Assembly (NCBI GenBank): GCA_949987565.1 | Contig: OX465111.1 | Coordinates: forward strand, 8,437,467-8,501,466 | Direction of reading: 5' to 3' | From: Luidia sarsii | Taxonomy: Eukaryota > Echinodermata > Asteroidea > Paxillosida > Luidiidae | DNA length: 64,000 nucleotides | Position numbers and translations under genes: made by a program | Notes under the pieces: model-generated | What the model saw: the letters and a program-made list of their open reading frames with translations, nothing else | Database searches by the model: none | What the model was told of the DNA's origin: nothing | Shown: positions 12,401 to 24,900 of the stretch, piece by piece | Layout: every line of letters starts with the position of its first letter | How positions within the stretch are numbered: position 1 is the first letter of the stretch

Positions 12401-15400
12401 CAGATCTCAGATTCAAATCCCGGTCCAGTCCAATTTGACCTTGCTATTTCCATTAAGAATCAAATTGCCTTTGAGAAAGGTCCTGCTTGGATCGAAACGT
12501 CAGGCCCTCTACCTTTTGAGAAAGAATCAACTTGAGTGAAGCTTTTACCTGAAGTTGTAGGAATGGAACATTGAAGAAGGTGTGGAGGTATTTCAGTCCA
12601 AAGCCATTTTTCATGGAGGCTTCTGCAAGGAGTACCTTTGCTGAGTCAGGTGGTCTGATGAAAGAGAAATAACCAATGGAAAATATGGCAATTTGGCTTC
12701 AATTCAATTAAAGTGATGACCAGCAAAGTCTTTAAGCCTTTTTAGATTGCTTTCAAAGACTGTACAATAACCAGTGGACAAATTGTATACTGTACTTGAG
12801 TTAGGGTTAGAGATAGGATTGATGTTAGGGTAAAGGTAGTTCAGTCTAACCCTAAGCCTAAGTTTGCACTATCTTTAAAAATGGTTGAAGGCTTAATGTT
12901 TGCACTGAACAGTATTAAAACAGAAATGTTTTGTGTGCTGCTTTTTCACTAGAATAAATAGAAGTATGCAAATCCCAAGGCTTCACATTGTGATTCTCCG
13001 TGAACTGCAGAACGTGTCATTTCAGAGGGGAGAGGGATGGTTTAAGGTGCACGCCTACCTTTCAAAGTTGTCTATGAAATATCTCATGGTGTCTTCGGCG
13101 ACGGTGCGATGGTCTGCCATATCCCTGAAGCTGGACAGCACCAGGACAGGAATGTGGTTGGGAACATTGGGAAGCTCACGCTCAACATAGCCCCAGGTCC
13201 TGTCCAAAAAGTCAAACGATACATCATGCAGATGGTGCCATGGTTTCCCGATACATTTATTTGAGTCACAAACAAACTTGAGTCCAAGTCTGACTCTCAA
13301 TGCCGAACTCAAGTAAACCAGATCGAGAGCAAGTCCGAGTCACAAAGTCACAAAGATCGAGACTCGATTCTGAAGTCACCTTTGAATTTAATACTGTATT
13401 TTGAGAAACTGTTACCCAATGTTGGGCAGATTTTCACACGACATTTTACTAGTAGCAGGCCTACTTGAGTTGTATATCAAATAAAATAGTCAAGTAACAT
13501 GTTACCAGAAAATCATTTGATAAACCCATGTACCCCAATGAGTCTGTAAAAGCTACTAGCTGACAATTGCAGTCTGTTTTTTTTTTATTAATGTTCACGA
13601 ATGTTGCAAAGACCAAATACTTTACTTTTTACTCACAAGTTGAGTCCGAGTCAGTAGGTCCGAGTCAGTTGTTATCATGATGAGTATGAGACACAAGTCC
13701 ACCTTATTTCAAACTTTGTATCTCATACTGTGAGTGTAGTTATTTGAAAATTTGTTGTTTTTAAAAACCAGTCAGTTTTCCCTTCATTGACCGATTGTGC
13801 CCTATAGGTCACGTGACCTAAAGTGGGTATCAAACATTAAAAAAAACATGACGGCCCCTATATCAAGGTGCCGGTGTTGTAAAGCACATGGTGATTGTTA
13901 CATTTGTTTGTTTGATCAAGGCTTGTTTTTTTTCTTTCTCGAACCCGAGAACCATACACAAATACCCATGATGGACATGATGGACATGATGGACATCGCA
14001 CATACGGTCTATTTGTTGGATTGAAAACCAACTGCCTATATCTTGCGTGGGCAGTGGGACTGATTCTTATTTCAATGAGAATGCTCTTGATGGTGCTTAC
14101 CACTGCTTGGTGATGTCAACCATGAAGACTACACCATTGGCACCTTTGTAGACGTTGAGGAAGCGAGCATCCAGGCAGGGCTCGTCCGTGTCCTCCGCCT
14201 CCTGGGAGGTCTCCAGCTTCAGGCCGTCGGCCTTCTTCTTGGACTTGCCCTTGTCTACCACATCCCACACCTCCACCTTGACAACATCGTCAGTTGCTGG
14301 GAGACAGACAGAGGCAAAGATCATTCAAGGGGCCGTTTCCACTGCACCAAAGCGATTTGAATCGCGATTCAAACTCCACTTTCTTTGCATTTGTGGATAC
14401 AATAAACGCGATTGTTAGTGGGATTTGAATCGCAATTCGGACTCCACTAAGAGTGAGACTTTTTCAAATAATCCTGTTTATTTGCGAAGCGGTGTGTGTT
14501 GGAACGCTCCACTGAATTGCACCGTTTTTTTTAAAACCAATTTGAATTGCGATTCAAACTCTACTTTGTTTGCGTATGTGGACACAATAAATGCAATTGT
14601 TAGTGGGATTTGAATCGCAATTTGAACTCCACTAAGAGTAAGACCTTTTTTCAAATAATCACGTTTATTTGCGATGTGGTGTGTGTGGGAACACTCCACT
14701 GAATCGCACCGTTTTTTTTGTGTTTTTTTTAGTCTCACAATGCACCGCTCATGCTCTGATTGACAGGAAGTGCCGTGCTTGTTTACATGTCTGCCTGTGT
14801 GGGCCACCCTCAAGGACACACCCACCATTTGACCACAACTGCTATAAACCACAATCGCCTCACATTTTGGGGGGTCTGTGTGGACACCATGAATATTTTC
14901 GTAGTGGGAATGGCCTGTGACAATTAAAATCATCCCTGAAGTATAGCCGCTTCACAATGGGCCACTTTTCAGTGAATATGACCACTACCATGACTACACA
15001 ATTTTGGTCCAAACTGCATGAACAATCAGGAACAATAAATGCCAGTTAATTCGTGCAGTATACACTTTGCAGTGCCAATGCCTACTTACAGGTTTTTTTA
15101 ACAATTTGTCGGAAAATACATCACCTTTGTAATTCCACTGTATACTGGTGACTTGTATCTCTGGGGTGGGTAGGTATTCTTCCTTGAAACGTTCTCCCTG
15201 CAGTCTGTGGAATAGCGTTGTCTTGCCTGTGTTCCGGTCACCTTTAATGATGATTTTCACTGCAAAGAAATTATAAGTAAAGACAACTGTGAATGCCTTT
15301 CTGACACTCTGATTAATCCTCTTTCAGTTCAGGGTCTTGCAACACATGAGCTCCCATACGTAAAGCAAAATAATGCAAACTGCTTACTGACAAAATGTAG

Positions 15401-15748
15401 CATCTCAAAAATGCACAGGGCCTGCCTGAAGTTTCGATCACAGCTGGCCCTTTCTCAAAGGCAATTCTGCTGGTGGGAAGAGAGTTGGGTACAAAGCAAC
15501 TTAGGTACATGTAGGAAATGACATGGATAGGAGGTGACTTAGGAACAAAGTGAGTTGGGTGCAAAGTGACTTGTATACTGCTTTGCATAGGAATATGGTT
15601 ACTGTAGGTAGTTCTACTTACTGTTGTACTGGACGCCCTTTGCAAATCTGCGCTGCAGGTTCTGCCCCATTGCCTGCATGCCTGTAGGCACCGAGCTCTT
15701 CCCCACATGCTGCTCATTGGTGACAAACTTTTTGAGTGCGTTGAACAT
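6472..15748 (-). CDS. RABL6: Rab-like protein 6 (RABL6/PARF), 3'-incomplete
   Basis: Atypical Ras-superfamily GTPase-like protein linked in vertebrates to cell-cycle control. Ten exons on the minus strand: 15622-15748 (ATG at 15748), 15125-15259, 14101-14296, 13059-13199, 12549-12654, 11168-11271, 10024-10130, 9127-9459, 8022-8208 and 6472-6877, all with GT-AG borders and consistent phase, giving 614 residues. The G domain starts with a P-loop GDRNTGKT (about residues 49-56), followed by EIQVTSIQW and a WDVVDKG switch-II segment. The usual NKxD is replaced by SSFRD, as in this family. [26 protein letters not shown] and [10 protein letters not shown] are family blocks. The tail is acidic and Ser/Pro-rich, with [16 protein letters not shown]. 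The last donor (CCAGTG|GTAGGT) lies in the 60-bp satellite. Roughly the last 100 residues are expected beyond it. Confidence 0.93.
7000..7295 (+). repeat. Dispersed repeat fragment (same family as 391-984)
   Basis: Shares 'aaaacctggcaca', 'ctgaaaagagtctttgttt' and 'cccggattcggag' with 42480-43185, and similar blocks with 391-984. It ends in gaagtggttaa. It lies in a RABL6 intron. Confidence 0.45.
7440..7510 (-). repeat. Recurrent 'GAAACGTCAGGCCC' element (copy 1)
   Basis: Read on the minus strand it has CCTTTGAGAAAGGTCCTGCT followed by AGGATCGAAACGTCAGGCCC, matching copies at 12462-12520, 15405-15478, 41205-41240 (short), 62472-62579 (paired) and 63855-63920. The shared flank 'tctcaaaattaagtggg' shows it is a transposed unit. 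Confidence 0.65.
8319..8745 (-). mobile_element. 5'-truncated LINE 3' end with poly(A)
   Basis: The minus strand encodes a peptide typical of the C-terminus of a non-LTR reverse transcriptase, including [13 protein letters not shown] and [12 protein letters not shown], with a stop at 8466. A short 3' untranslated part then ends in a poly(A) run, seen as poly(T) at 8319-8335 on the plus strand. The rest of the element is absent. It lies in the intron between RABL6 exons 8 and 9. Confidence 0.7.
8746..9000 (-). mobile_element. tRNA-derived SINE, family 2
   Basis: Minus-strand reading shows a tRNA-like body with box A near gatggtcaagtggttaag and box B near ggatttgaatccc. It resembles a long-variable-arm type tRNA and differs from family 1. 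Related copies lie at 23740-23990 and 32250-32410. Confidence 0.6.
10280..10980 (+). mobile_element. SINE family 1 split by a MITE
   Basis: The head of the SINE (ccagttttataacaaattgc, agatcccaggagatatacag) runs to 10347 and resumes at 10797 with ttaatggttaagagcttctg. It continues to the tRNA-like body (ctggatagctcagatgg, gggttcaagtccctgtcc). The break is exactly at TTAA, where the MITE 10348-10800 is inserted. Confidence 0.85.
10348..10800. mobile_element. TTAA-flanked MITE (piggyBac-like target), copy 1
   Basis: Starts TTAAAGGTATACAGA and ends TCTGTAGACCTTTAA, so imperfect terminal inverted repeats adjoin TTAA on both sides. A second copy in the opposite orientation lies at 59375-59915. Intact SINE copies elsewhere in the window show a single TTAA at the insertion point, giving an internal empty-site comparison. 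No coding capacity. Confidence 0.85.
11455..11645 (+). mobile_element. tRNA-derived SINE, family 1
   Basis: Head (cctggagatatacggcagtt, atgcttctgactggtgccca) and tRNA-like body (ctggatagctcagatggtaa gagcgctgg) are clear. Box B is altered to gggttccaatc. It lies in the RABL6 intron between exons 5 and 6. Confidence 0.8.
12380..12440 (+). mobile_element. SINE family 1 fragment
   Basis: Only the 3' half of the tRNA-like body remains: gtgccggtatgttataccac, then cagattcaaatcccggtcca. Confidence 0.6.
12462..12520 (+). repeat. Recurrent 'GAAACGTCAGGCCC' element (copy 2)
   Basis: cctttgagaaaggtcctgct followed by tggatcgaaacgtcaggccc. The A-to-T change in the loop-proximal position leaves the hairpin GGTCC/GGATC intact. 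Confidence 0.6.
13260..13720. repeat. GAGTC-rich degenerate repeat
   Basis: Two tracts of gagtc/cgagtc reiteration (13260-13380 and 13620-13700) separated by AT-rich sequence. It lies just upstream of RABL6 exon 4. Confidence 0.5.
14329..14915 (+). mobile_element. MITE with 'GGCCRTTTCCACT' ends, copy A
   Basis: Starts ggggccgtttccactgcacc and ends cgtagtgggaatggcc. The interior alternates atttgaatcgcgattcaaac, gactccactaagagt and gtttatttgcga blocks, which are themselves duplicated inside this copy. Related copies are at 15926-16399 and 44824-45449. It lies in the RABL6 intron between exons 2 and 3. Confidence 0.75.
15405..15478 (-). repeat. Recurrent 'GAAACGTCAGGCCC' element (copy 3, diverged)
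   Basis: On the minus strand: tttgagaaagggccagctgt then gatcgaaacttcaggcaggc. The hairpin pairing is degraded relative to the other copies. Confidence 0.5.
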
Positions 15749-15925
15749 CCTGGTAGCTTTCCCACGTCAACCGGACAGCTGGCCAAAAATCAATTTCAAT
15801 TCCTCACAAATTAATTGAATACAGTGTAACTTGAATGACTCAGTGTCTTTTGACTGTTAGTTTCTAACTAGGAATCAAACAAAGAAAGTACATGAAAAAA
15901 TCCCTGGAGATACATGTAGTTTGTA

Positions 15926-16399
15926 GGGCCATTCCCACTACAAAAATAATTGCGATTTGAATGGCGATTCAAAAACCAGGTTTTTTTTGTCGTGTCCACA
16001 CAGGCCAAACAATTGCAAATAAACGTGAGCCGATTACGGTTAGCATGTGGTCACACTGCGCAAGCGGGAATGGCAGGACTCGCTGACGAACGTAAACAAA
16101 CACTGTGCTGCATTCCTGGCAGTAAGCTGTTGGCAGGAAATGCCATGCTTGCACAATGCATCGTGGGCTTAAAAAAAAAAAAACGGTGTGATTTGAGCGC
16201 AGCGTTCCCACACACATCAAGTCACAAATAAACGTGATTATTTGAAAAAGTCTCACTCTTAGTGGAGTCTGAATCACGATTCAAATCCCACTAATAATCG
16301 CGTTTATTGTGTCCCCACATGCGAAAAAAGTGGAGTTTGTATCGCGATTCAAATCACGATCCAAAAAATTACGTTTATTTGGTGTAGTGGGAACGGCAC
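15926..16399 (-). mobile_element. MITE with 'GGCCRTTTCCACT' ends, copy B
   Basis: Starts gggccattcccactac and ends gtagtgggaacggcac, inverted relative to copy A. It shares the gactccactaagagt and atttgaatcgcgat blocks. Confidence 0.75.
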
Positions 16400-16964
16400 T
16401 TATGGTTAGGCCACATTAAAAAAAAAAAAAAAATTGTTTTTCTCCAAAACGCCATCAATTGTAAGAACTTCCACATGTTAAAAATAAAAAAGACAAACAG
16501 CGAAGATTCAAGAAAAGAATATGATCAAGTGTTGCCTGCTTGTTTGCATGTGTGTGCTTAACTAGTTTCCCTGGAAAATTATTAAATTCTCGAGTCAGTA
16601 AGCATAGAATTTCACTTTGTACGTTTCTTGGAACTAGACCGTAAAACTATTTCTTAGGCAGTACATGGATTCTGCTCGTCTGCCGGCAGTAAACTTGAAT
16701 GTTTAATAGAGAGATAAATTACAGAGGTAATATCAATACACGTTGTGTTCATGGCACAGCATCAACCACTGTGTGTAACTGTGTATGCATGACACATCAA
16801 TGTATTGTATTCATGTGCATGAACATTGAACAACATATAATTATTAAGTACATGACTTCTGCGGGTTAGGCAGCTCTGTTGCACTGAAGCATGTTGTGGC
16901 ACAGGTAGGCCTACTTTTTTTTCTACTCAATAAGGTAATGAAATTAAATCACTTGAAATATTGG

Positions 16965-17075
16965 CAAAGAAAACTTTGACTGGACCGGGACTTGAACCTG
17001 AGATCTCTAGACTAACGTACCACTATCAGTGCTCTTCCATCTGACCTAGCCAGCCCTTAGATGGTGGCCTCCCAA
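16965..17075 (-). mobile_element. SINE family 1, minus orientation
   Basis: Plus strand reads aaagaaaactttgactggac, cgggacttgaacctgagatc, and ctagccagcccttagatggt, the reverse complement of the tRNA-like body with box B intact. Confidence 0.75.
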
Positions 17076-17546
17076 ATGCAAATGCAACAAATCAAGATCA
17101 AGCACGACAGACGGACGGCAGCGTCGCCAGCTAACATCGCGCTTCCAAAGTCAGTGTACAGTACATGTTATGGCCGGCGGGCCAGAAGCACTAGCTTCGT
17201 GGTTCGATCTGTGTCCTCGCACTTGCGCAGTTGCAGTGCCGTAACTATAGAAAATGGAAACTGCGTTACAGCTGCCGTAACACTAGCCACTGTGGGTTTT
17301 TTTTTTGAGGGGTCAAGAAACTACAGTCTACAGTACAGTACAAAGGCCTACTAAGGTCCAAGTTACTCGGGCAAATGTTAATCCAGAGGTCTTGGGAACC
17401 CGACCCTCACTTGGGTTCAACTCCCGGTCCAGTCAAATTTTGTCATTTTTCAAATTAAGAAAATTTCACACAAGTAAACATGAGTTATTGAGTAGTGAGT
17501 ACTATTTGCGAATGAGGCACTAACAACATTCAACATTCAACATTCA

Positions 17547-17649
17547 AACGGCAGCTCCATAACTGGCAGTCTGGTCCCCTGTAATACGGTATAGCGGCTA
17601 GCTGCGAAGACGTACAGGGGACCAGACTGCCAGTTGCGGCGCTGCCGTT
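17547..17649. repeat. 103-bp foldback hairpin
   Basis: Left arm aacggcagctccataactgg continuing cagtctggtcccctgta. Right arm tacaggggaccagactgcca continuing gttgcggcgctgccgtt. The inner 22 bases pair perfectly, and the outer 9 pair after a mismatched 6-base bulge. It is a small foldback element or a transcribed hairpin in the shared upstream region. Confidence 0.65.
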
Positions 17650-18441
17650 TGGATCTTGCAACCGAACCGGGAGGTTTTTGCCTATTTTTTGGGGGAAATC
17701 GACACATTTTCGCCACATGGAAAGTTGCACACAGGTGCGTGGTATGTAAACCACATTTGCTAGAAATCTTGGGCCAAGTGAAGCAGTATTTTAGGAGTTA
17801 TGCTGAACCTGCTGATCCCTATGCCACAGCACTTGTGAACGTTACACAGAAGCCTATGGGAAAAAGCATAGTTATCTGTGGGGTTCCGGTCGGGAGAGCA
17901 GCGGACGACGTAGAACCCCACAGTTCTGGGGGTACTTGAGCACGTACAAGAGGCTGTACAATTACATGTATTTAGGCATCAGCCCAAGCGTGAAAACAGT
18001 CAAAGTCAGTATTCATAAAAGTCAAAGTCATACCAGTCAACAGTCAGTTAATTACGAGTAGTAGTACTAGTAGTACTAGTCATACAGATTACAGCATACT
18101 TGTCATAGGCTAGCACTCTACTTGTCAGTAGCACTGTGTAATGTGTAACTGTAACTTGTAAGTTAACACTTCACTTGCTGCTCCAATTCCATTTATTTAT
18201 TACCTACACACTGCTACGCCTACAGCAACAGCAATCCCCTTCACCGTACCTGCTGCAAGTCAGATATCGTCACAGAAGCCCCGAAACAAGTGGGCGAACC
18301 TTCGTCGCAAGTTCCGGCTGTAGAACACCATAAATCCGGCAATTTTCTTGCGGAGACTTGGAGCAAAAAGCTGTCACGTAAACAACCACGCAAGTCACGG
18401 AACCGGCCAAGCACCGCTGCTTGACAGCTAACACATCCGCC

Positions 18442-18449
18442 TGACGTCA
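18442..18449. promoter_or_regulatory. CRE-like palindrome TGACGTCA
   Basis: A perfect CREB/ATF consensus in a GC-richer island about 470 bases upstream of the DARS2 start codon and close to a possible RABL6 non-coding first exon. Position and sequence fit a shared bidirectional promoter element. Function is inferred only. Confidence 0.4.
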
Positions 18450-18914
18450 TATGTAGTGCGTTTATTTTAAAAGGAAAACGGACAAAAGTAACAAAATATC
18501 CTTTTTTTAATAGTTCCTTTTTCCTTTTATTTTATAAAACACTGATCACGGGAAAATTTAGGCAAATTTGATATATTTTCATAATGAAGAGTATGAATAA
18601 TGAGGAGGCTAACGTGCACAGCGTCTTTACATCCTTTGAACTTTGTACGCAAGGTCTTAACCTTTAACCGCGACCAGGAAGTGTTTGGCTTAGTCTGCCA
18701 CCCTGGATAGTGCGGCGAGTGACAGCATTTATATAATTATAAATGGAGTCTGGGTTAAGACGTATTACTTTTGCAAATGATTTTTCTAGCAGACGACTCT
18801 GAATTTTCAACATGTGTAATGCCGAGATAATATTAATAATGCCTAATGTCTGATGGTTAAATGTCGACTTAACTCAATAGAAATTGTATAAATTGTTTTG
18901 AAAATTAACAAAAA

Positions 18915-21900
18915 ATGTTCAAGTTATGCAGTTTGTGTCGACAGAATGGTACATGGAGGCATTTCAGCCGGAATTTGAGTCGAGCAAGTACATTTTATGG
19001 TGCAGAAAGTCTGGATAAAAAAGGTAAACAAACTCAATCAATGTCAATTACATTGACAATGTCAAATATGAGTTATATTTGTCTGTACTTTTTATTATCA
19101 CTCTGAAGCAGGTCCTACTACTACTACTACTAGTAGTAAACTATGTTTTAGATTTCAGATATCTTTTTGCAAACCAACAACAACAAACAACTATGAACTA
19201 ACTAAACAGACTAAGTAGCAACCATTTTGGCTACCGGTTTTTAAGATTTTCCCCTCAGCTACACTACAGTAACTGTAGCCCTTTTACTCCTTTAGATTTT
19301 GGTTTGATTTTGTACAATGATCAAAATAAAAAAATTAAAAGGACGTAAAATGGCGACAGTCATGGTAGCTAAATTTTCCCTAGTCTTTTAAGTTTTCTTA
19401 TGCTTTTGGCACCTTTTTGCTTTTGATAATTAATAGTTTTTTTGCTTTTGAATAAATATAATTTCCGTAGCATTCTGGTCTGTGATTACTTTCTTGTTCT
19501 TTCACTTCAGATGCAAGCAGTTTTTCCTGGCGGACTCATTCATGTGGAGAGCTATCAGCATGCCAGGCAGGGCAAGCCGTCCGTCTGTGTGGCTGGATAC
19601 AGCACAAACGCTTTGACTTCATGCTCACACTGAGAGATGCACATGGGGTCACACAAATTGTCCTTCCAAAAGACGAACATGTAATTATTCTGTTATACTA
19701 TCTTTTCAGGAATTTTGGAAAATGGCTAAGAAGACTTTGACTGTACTGGAACTTGAACCTGAGACCTCTGGTTTGGCGTACCGGTGCTCTTACCATCTGA
19801 GCTATTCAGCCCTTAGATGATGGTTATTTGGGAAGACTGCTAGTGCTATATAAAGCCTGCATTATAGGTCAGATAGTAATAGCACTGGTATGCAAACTTG
19901 GGATGGGTTCAAGTCCCGGTCCAGTCAATTTTTGTGGGGCCATTCTTTAGAATTAAACAGAAATTGGACAAACAACTTAGGAAAAACTGACTGGCAACTT
20001 TTGAACAAACTGAAAAATTAGCAAAGAAAACATTGACTGGACCGGGACTTGAACCCAAGACCTCAGGATTGACGTACCAGTGCTCTTCCTCTGAACTATC
20101 CAGTCCTTAGATGCTGGCCTTCCCAAAAAGTCAACTAGTCTTTGGTGGGTGGGGGCGCCAGTCAGGAGCAATTCAACCATTATCTGCTGTACATATCCAG
20201 GGTCACACCCTCGCTTTCATTCAGATGCAAACAACCAATTATCGTATTCTTGTCTTCATAAGTTTTCTTTGCCAATTTTTCTAAATTGTTTAAAAGACAG
20301 AGGCATGTGGAGAAGGAAAGATGCTCATGGCCCCATTCCCACAACTGTAGAACTGTTTGAAAAGAAAGAAACCAAGTAGGGTTACTGAGCATGGTCAGAG
20401 GCTGAGGTAGCAGCCCAAGACAGAGGCGTGTGGAGAAGGAAAGATGCTCATGGCCCCATTCCCCACAACTGTAGAACTGTTTGAAAAGATAGAAACCAAG
20501 TAGGGTTACTGAGCATGGTCAGAGGCTGAGGTAGTAGCCCAAGACAGAGGCATGTGGAGAAGGAAAGATGCTCATGGCCCCATTCCCCACAACTGTAGAA
20601 CTGTTTGAAAAGAAAGAAACCAAGTAGGGTTACTGAGCATGGTCAGAGGCTGAGGTAGCAGCCCAAGACAGAGGCATGTGGAGAAGGAAAGATGCTCATG
20701 GCCCCATTCCCCACAACTGTAGAACTGTTTGAAAAGAAAGAAACCAAGTAGGGTTACTGAGCATGGTTAGAGGCTGAGGTAGTAGCCCAAGACAGAGGCG
20801 TGTGGAGAAGGAAAGATGCTCATGGCCCCATTCCCCACAACTGTAGAACTGTTTGAAAAGAAAGAAACCAAGTAGGGTTACTGAGCATGGTCAGAGGATG
20901 AGGTAGCAGCCCAAGACAGAGGCGTGTGGAGAAGGAAAGATGCTCATGGCCCCATTCCCCACAACTGTAGAACTGTTTGAAAAGAAAGAAACCAAGTAGG
21001 GTTACTGAGCATGGTCAGAGGATGAGGTAGCAGCCCAAGACAGAGGCGTGTGGAGAAGGAAAGATGCTCATGGCCCCATTGCCCACAACTGTAGAACTGT
21101 TTGAAAAGAAAGAAACCAAGTAGGGTTACTGAGCATGGTCAGAGGCTGAGGTAGCAGCCCAAGACAGAGGCATGTGGAGAAGGAAAGATGCTCATGGCCC
21201 CATTGCCCACAACTGTAGAACTGTTTGAAAAGAAAGAAACCAAGTAGGGTTACTGAGCATGGTTAGAGGCTGAGGTAGTAGCCCAAGACAGAGGCGTGTG
21301 GAGAGGGAAAGATGCTCATGGCCCCATTCCCCACAACTGTAGAACTGTTGGAAAAGAAAGAAACCAAGTAGGGTTACTGAGCATGGTCAGAGGCTGAGGT
21401 AGCAGCCTCAGCATGTGGACCGTGGAGGAGGAAAGATGCTTGTTTGTTCAGGCATGAGTCATACAATTTGACTGAAAAATGCTATCCTTTTACTGTCGAA
21501 TTACAGGAGTCAGATGTAAAATCTGTGAATTTGGACAGAATCTACCTCGAATCTGTTGTCATGATAACTGGAAAAGTGCAGTTGAGACCAGAGGGACTAT
21601 GCAACCCAGTAAGTTTGAAGATGGGGGAAGAGTGATAGCACGTGGGTAGTTTTGGGGGTAAATTTGTTCAAAGACATAGGCCTATTGATAATTATTTGCA
21701 GAGAATTAATAAAGAAAATTTGACTCAGGCGTAAATTTGTTCAAAGAAATATTGATAGGCCTATTTGTACATAATTAGCAAAAAAAGAAAAAATGACTGG
21801 ACCAGGACATAAACCTCAGATGTATTGAACCAGAGTGCAGTTTCAGCTATCCAGAAATTGTGAATGTTTTTGCTTGTCAGAATTTTGATTTTAACAATTA

Positions 21901-24900
21901 CCACTGTTCTTCTTAACATTGACATAATTTTTCAATCAAACAACTGGACTTGGACATGAACCTGAGACCTCTCATTTAACGTACCAGCACTCTAACCACC
22001 CGAGCTATCCAACCCTTAGATGGCGGCCATTATCTGCCGTATATCTCCAGGGATCTCGCCCCCACTTTCATTCAGATGCAAACAACCAATTGTTGTAAAT
22101 CCGACTACAGCAGTTCGGGATGCAGCTTTTTAAGCTATATTTTCAATCAAATAAATTAAAGGAGAACAGGTTAAATTTATAGAGCAATGATTCAGACTGA
22201 ATTAAATTTAGTGAAGTGTGAAACATAAAGTGTTGTAGCAGCTGTGGGGCATGGAGGGTACATTGCTCTATGAATATTCCTCTATATATCCCTACCATGG
22301 CTACAGTAGAGGCAGAAGGCTTTACTGTTAGTGTGTAGGAGTGCTGTTATTTATGCAATATGGTCACATGCATCAGTGCTTGTACCCCATCTATAATGTG
22401 CCATGCTATCCATGTCCCATGCCTTGGGACATGCTAATCCATGCAACCTTGTAACACTATAGATGCACTCCTTGTGTACTGCAGCTCCATGCATTACATG
22501 TGTAGGTTGTCAAGTGTCAAACCACTCTTGCATAAAATAAAAAGAGGAAATGAAATCTAATCCAATGATTGCACAGCAGTGTCCAATGAGCAACAAGACA
22601 AAATAAATCTGGCATTTTCTTTTTAGAAAATTCATTGCACTATTGCAGGGTAGTAGACATGAACATACATGTGTATGTTGATGCATTCATTTATTTCATG
22701 AAAACAAATAGAAGGAATTTTGTTTCCATCATTGCTACATATTCATACAGAATCTAAAGTATACCCTAGAGTCCTAGTATTGTTTACACAGTCGTAAGGT
22801 AATTTGAATAGTGGAATGATTGAATTCTTTATTTTTATATTATATTTTATATTTACACTGTACCTGTATGTATTGTATGTATTACTTTGTATTGTGTATT
22901 TGGGAGGATTTCTTGCACTGCATTTTTTGGTGATTTCAGTATTCCTTCTCATATTTATATGAAAAGTATCAAAATTCAATGAATTATGATTTATAAAAGG
23001 GTTGAAATATCTAGGTTAGACCATGGTCTGTATCGTAAGTCAAGTGATTTCAGAATCAGTCTTGTGCAGTGTGTATAATAACCACAATGTCCTGGATCTA
23101 GAGCTTGGTATATTGCAATTAATGTTTGCTTAGAATTGCAAGCTTTAATTTTCGTAACTTTATTTATTTAGAAGGACATTTCTTGACAAATTCCCAGTTC
23201 ATGATCTATGCTGAAATGTAAATAAGCTCTGTGCCTGTAAGGTCATACAATGTAGATTTGGTTCATGCACACTATCTTTCCAAGCACAAAACACAGTTTG
23301 GGGTATATTAATCAAATATTCAGGTCGAGTAAGATTCTTCAGTGACTAGACCTGTTGTCCAGTACATTTTTGTTCATAACTGAGTTTGGTACGTCATCAT
23401 GTACATACTTGTTTAGCGTATAGCTCTAGTAATTTAAGTTCAGGTCAAGAAAGATTCTTGAGTGATTAGACCTGATGTCCACTAAATTCTTTGCCCATGA
23501 AATTTAACAATACAAGTAGGCCCACCTCCCAATCCCAATCCCAATCTACTAGGAGACGTCAGATAATTGTAACTCTTTTCTGTGGATGGGTTAACAGAAA
23601 ATGCCAACTGGTGAGATAGAAGTGGTAGCTGACAGCCTGACGCTGTTGAATGGCAGCAAGGAAACACTGCCCATCCACATCCATGATTACCAGCAGGTGA
23701 GGACCTGATAGATAAGATTTTGTGTCAAGGAGAATGTAATTCAATGAGGGTTCGCCCGTCTTGATATATTGCACTGCATGCTCAGTGAGCATGAGATACA
23801 GTATATTGCACTGCATGCACAGTGAGCATGACTGCATGAGATATATTGCACTCAGTGATGGCCTGCTGAATGAAATACATACAGGCATCTCGGGCAGGAT
23901 TCAAACCTGAGACTTTCTAGTGCAGACGTCTGAATAACTGAACTGTGTTATGTGGTAGATTCAAATCTGTTTAGCTGTGAGTGCCATATTGCATCATAAA
24001 TGTACATGTAATCATTATAATTATTGTCTTACATTGAGGAGAGTCAAATTCAATCTGGGTTTGCCCTTTTCAATAGGCCATTGGGCCAAAGCACTTAGTA
24101 TGCATGTATGCAGTGCTGCATGTAGTGCTGTCTAGTGATTTCAGTGTCAGCCTAGTACAGTGCATGACCACACTGGACTAGCTGTCAACTTGTCAAGAGC
24201 AGTTTTCCTGCACTACTAAGAAAAGAGGACTCAAATATTACATTTGATGTCAAATTAAAGTTGTAAGCTTTGATTTTATTACCTTATTTGTGCCTGTTCA
24301 ACCTACGTCAGTGCTGAAATGAAGCAAAGCCTGCAAACCATAATGTCAACTTGATTGATGCACATACTGTACATGCATCACGTCAATGTAAAATTGAACT
24401 ATGTATCAAAAACCTTGCATTAAAAGGCTAAAGAATCACTGAGGATGGAGTTCCGATATCTAGACCTAAGGAGCAGCAGAATGCAACACAATCTGCGGCT
24501 ACGTTCAGCTGTCATCATGCGAATGAGAGAGTTCCTTTGTAACCAACATGGTAAGAGACACCTTGACATCCACCAAAACACTTACACAACTTGCCATATT
24601 CAAACTACAAGATTTTACCAAGTAGACTTGTCATTATGTTGAGACCGAGCCCAAGTTAAGTCACAACTTTTGAGCCTGAGTCTCGAGTCACAAAGGTCAA
24701 GTCGTGAGTCTGATTCAGGAGTCACCTTTAGATTTAAAAACTATTTTCCAACAGTCTTCTTGAATCATGTTTACTAGTAAATTCCTGCACAGTGTATCAA
24801 ATGAATAGACAAGTGATTTGTTGAATGAAAATCATTAAACTGATCAACCTGTGTACATGTACCTGAATACAAAAATATGATGATGTGAAAGCCACTATCT

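Larger units (their letters stand above)
15749..18914. other. RABL6-DARS2 divergent intergenic region
   Basis: Contains the MITE 15926-16399, a SINE 16965-17075, a SINE 3' fragment 17370-17440, a hairpin 17547-17649 and a CRE-like site 18442-18449. At about 18249 the minus strand carries a good donor (CAGCAG|GTACGG). A non-coding first exon of RABL6 could therefore start near 18450, which would bring the two gene starts within about 500 bases. This is inference; no transcript evidence is visible. Confidence 0.4.
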